Origin: Cornus controversa
Lineage: Eukaryota; Streptophyta; Magnoliopsida; Cornales; Cornaceae
Assembly: GCA_026545225.1 (NCBI GenBank)
Contig: CM048852.1
Location: 14,170,146 to 14,234,145 of the forward strand
Reading direction: 5' to 3'
Length of the DNA: 64,000 bases
The notes under the pieces were generated by a model that saw only the letters and a program-made list of their open reading frames with translations, ran no database searches and was not told where the DNA came from. Each line of letters starts with the position of its first letter. Within the stretch, counting starts at the first letter, position 1. Of this stretch, positions 59,641 to 64,000 are shown piece by piece. A program made the position numbers and the translations under genes.

Positions 59641-60050
59641 TTGGAAAATTGTAACTAAGAAATAAGAACTTGGAAAAATCTATTATTAGAAAATTTGAAA
59701 GAAAAATTTGGCCTATATATACGGCTTGTTTTTGAAAAACTATTGTAGTTTTGTTTTCTTCATTTGAATTTTATAATTCAAACGTTCCGCTCTCTTTCCC
59801 TTTGGATTAACTTTTCTCCAGCTTAATTAATCAACTTTAAAGATGTATATATGTTATAGCTTTAATAATCGACTTCTTTTTTCAGAAGAAAAAAAAAGAA
59901 GAAAAACTAGTCTTATCATGTTCTGTTTAACACAGCATAAGAGGATTCTTAGATGGTCGTGTTTCATGTGTCAAGTGCTTGCGAGTCTGATGACGAAGGT
60001 CATAAGTTCAATTTCAAGTGGCTTATCATGTTTTTTTCTTTCCCTTAGTA

Positions 60051-60080
<30 letters not shown>
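59641..60080. other. No recognisable gene
   Basis: AT-rich; ends with a TA run at 60053-60082 just before the tandem repeats. Confidence 0.4.
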
Positions 60081-60086
<6 letters not shown>

Positions 60087-60089
60087 CTC

Positions 60090-60765
60090 GAGATATATAT
60101 TTCAAACCCTGCCATAATGTTAAGTTAGTTTTATATATATTTCAAACCCTGATATAATGTTAAGTTACAAAAAGCCTCGAGATATATACCTCGAGCACCA
60201 CCCTTGACACAATATCAGGACACTCAAGCCTCGAGATGTGTCTCTCGAGCATCACCCCAAACCTTGACATCTTGTCAGGTCACTCAAGTCTCGCTCGAGC
60301 ACTACCTCAAACCCAGACACAATGTCAGGTCACACAAACCTCGAAAGGTATCTCTGGAGCACCACTTCAAACCCTAATGAAATGTCAGGTCACTCAAGCC
60401 TCGAGATGTGTCCCTTGGGCACCATCTCAAACCCTGACACAATGTCAGGTCACTCAAGTCTCTCTCGAGCACCACCTCAAACCATGGCACAATTTCAAGT
60501 CACTTAAGCCTCTCTCAAGCACCACCTCAAACCCTTACACAATGTCAGGTTAAGTAAGTCTTGAGAGGTATCTCTCGAGCACCACTTCAAACCCTGATGA
60601 AACGTCAGGTCACTCAAGCCTTGAGATGTGTCCCTCAAGCACCACCTCAAACCTTGACACAATGTCAGGTCAAGCAAGCCTCGATAGGTATCTCTTAAAC
60701 CACCTCAAACCCTGACATAATGTCAGGTCACAAAAGCCTCGAGACTCATTAGTTGAGCACCATTA
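60090..60765. repeat. Tandem repeat array with two inverted repeats per unit
   Basis: About 12 units. CAAACC(C/T)TGACACAATGTCAGG recurs at intervals of about 50 or 60 bp (for example near 60308, 60368, 60429, 60478, 60528, 60588, 60648, 60706). Each unit holds CTGACA-CAA-TGTCAG, and the longer units also CTCGAGA...TCTCGAG. The two unit lengths differ by one 10-bp block. Frames across it are repeat translations. Confidence 0.85.
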
Positions 60766-61076
60766 AGTACTTAGGAGCATGTCCTAAAGTATCAATCGGC
60801 CTCACCGCGCGACAAAGAAGGACTGGTAGGTCCTTCCCCTTTGTAGCTATACAGCAAGGCCTCCAATGGAATACTTAAAAGGGATTTGGATCGGAGGATG
60901 AGTAATAGAGAAAGCCTAACTAAATCAAAGAGCCTTGTTGGTGGAATATGATTTACTACGACAAAGACCCTTACCGTCACCATTAATGCTCTGGCAAGGA
61001 GTAATTAATACATCCAACCACTATTACTGTGGTATAGTTGCTAGCATTCAATGCATAAGAAGAGTTAGGACGTTAG
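60766..61076. other. Unassigned sequence between array and TRIM
   Basis: Contains GGTAGGTCCTTCCCC and GACAAAGACCCTTACC. It continues after the TRIM at 61628, so array and spacer may belong to one larger non-coding element. No gene. Confidence 0.35.
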
Positions 61077-61622
61077 TGTAGTGACCCTTGTTGGCAGGTG
61101 TGATGTGGGCGGGTGAGAGAGACACTGGGTGAGCTACCACATCGGTAGGCTACAGGGTGCTCAATCCCACATTGCCTGGGTGTGAAGAAGGGGGTGTGCT
61201 TATATGTAGTGTGTTCTTTTCAAATGGTATGAGACCTTTTGGGGGAAAATCCAAGAACGAAACCATACAGGCAAAGCCTAAAGTGGACAATATCATACTA
61301 TATGGTGGAGCAGGCCATTACAAATAGTATCAAAGCTAGACCCAGCCGAAAGTGTGTCGACGGGGACGTCGGGCCTCCTTGGTGGGTGGATTGTACTGAC
61401 CCTTGTGGGTGGGTGTCATGTGGGTGGGTGCGAGAGACAATGGATGAGCTACCACACTGACAGCCTACAGGGTGGTCAATCCCACATCACCTGGGTATGG
61501 AGAAAGGGATGTGCTTATATGTAGTGTGTTCTCTCCAAAAGGTATAAGACTTTTTGGGGTAAAATTCAAGAACAAACCCAAAATGGACAATACCATACCA
61601 TGTGGTGGAGCAGGCTATTACA
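61077..61622 (+). mobile_element. Complete TRIM retrotransposon, copy 3
   Basis: LTRs 61077-61322 and 61392-61622, from TGTAGTGACCC or TGTACTGACCC to GCCATTACA or GCTATTACA. The 69-bp internal domain has a decayed primer site (TAGTATCAAAGCT) and CGACGGGGACGTCG before the purine-rich GGTGGGTGGAT. GTTAG flanks both ends (61072-61076, 61623-61627), a perfect target duplication. The upstream LTR module is the GTGACCC type shared with LTR4 of the composite element. The decayed primer site and many changes suggest an older copy. Confidence 0.85.
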
Positions 61623-61627
61623 GTTAG

Positions 61628-62090
61628 ACTAGACGAAAGGTGTGTGCTGACATGAAATATGTGACACCTTAGGTACTTAGGATAATCATGGCTTAAGTAC
61701 CGCAGACCCGAGGCATAGGTCGACCCGGTCCAAACCCATCAGGGATGACCCGAAATGACCTACCTTCTATAAATATAGAGCCTTAGGTCGACCGGTCTAG
61801 ATGCCTCTTTGCCTAACGTCCCAATACCAGATGTTGCAATCTAGAAGATGCGCAAGTCCACTCTACCCTGGGAGAAAGTGTGTTCCAACGCCACTCTTCC
61901 ACTGCTGTCAATCGCTCAGGACTCGTTAACTCAAGATATCAACTTGCCATCTCCAACGAAACTAAACACACCGCTCAAAACTGGCTCCTAGCCTGAATAA
62001 GCTCACTCGAAACAACTAAAAATGCCATCTTAGAGGCCCTCACAGCTTTACCCACAAAAATCACATACACCACCAAGCCTGGCTCATCCT
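61628..62090. other. Unassigned repeat-like sequence
   Basis: Contains GGTCGACCCGGTCC and CTATAAATATAGAGCC, the latter a TATA-like motif followed by GAGCCTTAGG. It may be retroelement-derived, but no ends were recognised. Confidence 0.35.
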
Positions 62091-64000
62091 TGTCACGCCC
62101 CGAAATTTGGACCGCCGGGACTCCCCTGGTCCAAGTCCAAACTTCAAGTAGTGAGGTGTCATAATCACCCAATCGTCGCCCCATAACTCGAGCAATCATG
62201 ACAAATTACCATTGATTACCCTCTAATATTATCATCAATACCAATCTATCACACCCGGAGTGTTGGGCCACGACTCATCGTGGAAGTCTTTATATTCATT
62301 AATACATCAATCCCTCACTGAACGTGTCACAACGATCAACAAAACTAATTATCATTCATAAATTAGCGGAATCATTATATATACATTAATCCTATTAATT
62401 ATAATGATCATTCTCTCTATGGAACCTCACATGTACATGACACACATCCATTCACTCATAACAATTCATTTAAGCTCACTTAGCATATGGTCATTATAAT
62501 ACATCGCAACAAGGGTTACGATGCATCGAGATTGTACGATCCAAATTCTATGTTGCGTAATAAGGTATGAAACCTACTATTTTTGATCACCCACTTCCCT
62601 CAATTTACGATACATCATAATGCACATTTTGATGCATCGTAATTGGTGATGCATCATAATGCCCATTATGATACATCGTAATCCTGCACCAGTTATTATT
62701 TCACATGTATACTTAGTCCATTTCATACTCTATCTCAACTCAATCATGCTAGCATTTGCATAGATGCATAATTGAACATTGATGAAATGGAATTATAAAC
62801 CATCATTCTCATCATACATGATCCTCATTCTACTAGTTCACTGATATAACCATTCTCACAAGTTACACATATAAAAATGAAAATAAATGAAGGATTCATC
62901 ATTTAAAACACCTCGCATACTAACATGCTTAATACCATGCTTATAATATATGAAATTGTAAGGCACTAACAATATATGTTCAAAACCAACATTTAAATGT
63001 ATGCAATTATAAAGCATAAGGGATATTTGTTCTTGAAACACAAATGGTCATTACATGTTTATCACATGCATATAGTCCACAATCCAGATATACATTCAAA
63101 TAAAGTAATATAAGTCCTTAAATGAATCCAAGATCTGCTCAACGCCGATACTCTATTGGGGAGACTCCATCACCTCTTTCCTATTTCCTGAAAAATATTA
63201 ATCTTCATGGGATGAGAAACCACACGCTCAGTAGGAATGTCTAAAACACAATTTCACAAGTTCCATGAATACCATATCATACATTTGTATATTATTATAT
63301 TGAGCAAATATTGATGTATCATAACCATATTATAAGCAAAGTGTAATGCATAACTCCCTCATACTCTCCACATATCTATTGGGTTCCGATTTTACGAGCC
63401 GCCCAATCCTACCTAATTGAGGTTTCAAAGCCGATTTACCTCCTCAAAAGACTCCGTTTTAAGGAGTATTCCCTTCCATTCTAGTCTAGAGCCCCAATTA
63501 AGAATCACTCCATAGGGTTCCAAAGTCAGATTGCCCCACATGGATTTATACTAAATATTATGCCACCTCAAGAGGGCTCTCAACCCCAATTGAGCGCACT
63601 ACCCTCACCAAACTAACCAATGACGATGCACCCACATGTTGATGCTAGCATGTATTAACAATTTACTCAATGTAACCATAACAATCATGTTTCCACTGGT
63701 GTGGCTAAACTCAGATTATATTGTAAGCTTAATTTTGCCCTTTTTATCAAAATATAATTTAACCACTCGCAAGAGCACGAATCTTTGTAGATAAGGTTCT
63801 ATATAGAGGGTATCGATCCCACGAGGACTAGTCGCAATTGTCTTAAAGAAAGATTAATTCCACTTTAATCCTAAAAACAGGTTTTTGAATTTTTGTTTAT
63901 AAACTATTACATGAATGTAATGACAATAAAATCAAAAAGTAAAGGATGGGAGAGAGAACTAGGGTTGGTTTCTACCACTAGCCATTCACATGTTCATAAG
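62091..64000 (+). mobile_element. Probable LTR of a Ty3/Gypsy-type element, entering from 62091
   Basis: TGTCACGCCCCGAAATTTGG is a typical start of long LTRs in plant Ty3/Gypsy elements. The following sequence is non-coding, with repeated TGATGCATCATAATG-like motifs at 62520-62690. No end or partner LTR is in the window. GGTATCGATCCCACGAGG at 63810-63827 is a motif I associate with plant retrotransposon non-coding regions. No gene is visible to the window end. Confidence 0.4.

Noticed and set aside
60236-60553. Regularly spaced repeats considered as a CRISPR-like array and as a repeat protein
   Set aside because: Units are directly adjacent without unique spacers, the context is a plant nuclear genome, and the frames are repeat translations.

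Overview
The window is plant nuclear DNA, most likely from a eudicot. It is AT-rich and full of (TA)n, (CT)n and TTA tracts. It has spliced, intron-bearing gene relics and a TIR-NBS-LRR-type NB-ARC fragment (this class is absent from grasses). Plant retrotransposons of several classes are nested in one another. I found no convincing intact host gene: every recognisable host coding sequence is an exon fragment or carries stops, frameshifts or lost exons. It reads as pericentromeric-like or gene-poor, repeatedly duplicated DNA. Nothing here was computed; all repeat boundaries come from reading and aligning by eye.

Layout. 0-2.45 kb: an endogenous pararetrovirus-like (caulimovirid) segment on the minus strand: RNase H remnant, C-terminal polyprotein ORF, intergenic region with TATA box and Met-tRNA primer site, then the start of a movement-protein ORF. 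2.5-7.9 kb and 13.5-20 kb are two copies of one ancestral segment. They carry a hAT-like element, a Mutator-like element with 9-bp target duplications and, nested in the latter, a TRIM retrotransposon. 10.7 kb holds exon 1 of an endo-beta-mannosidase relic. 11.2-12.3 kb holds a composite TRIM with several LTRs, the last containing a 5S rRNA-derived block (Cassandra type). 20.7-21.6 kb is a broken TIR-type NB-ARC gene. 21.77-27.44 kb is a complete but decayed Ty3/Gypsy element with two 509-bp LTRs. 28.0-28.8 kb is a plant-mobile-domain protein relic (minus). 29-30.6 kb holds two TIR elements. 32.1-32.6 kb is another complete TRIM. 33.4-39.1 kb is a LINE whose endonuclease is split by a 3.4-kb solo LTR with perfect 5-bp target duplications. 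39.7-44.7 and 46.6-52.1 kb are two copies of a segment carrying an ARF1-type small GTPase pseudogene; each copy has its own later transposon insertions, with empty sites in the partner. 53.1-54.1 kb is a patatin-like pseudogene. 54.2-57.7 kb is a second solo LTR of the 3.4-kb family. 57.9-59.6 kb holds a LINE tail, a CACTA terminus and another copy of the 12.7-13.4 kb segment. 60.1-60.8 kb is a hairpin-bearing tandem repeat. 61.08-61.62 kb is a third complete TRIM. 62.09 kb to the end appears to be the start of another LTR element.

The most interesting system is the TRIM family. Four loci share a roughly 70-nt internal domain (primer site, short perfect palindrome, purine tract), while their LTRs are built from interchangeable modules; in one composite element the terminal LTR carries a 5S rRNA block with its Pol III control boxes. 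No gene set here works as a pathway. The useful information is the order of insertions, duplications and exon captures.
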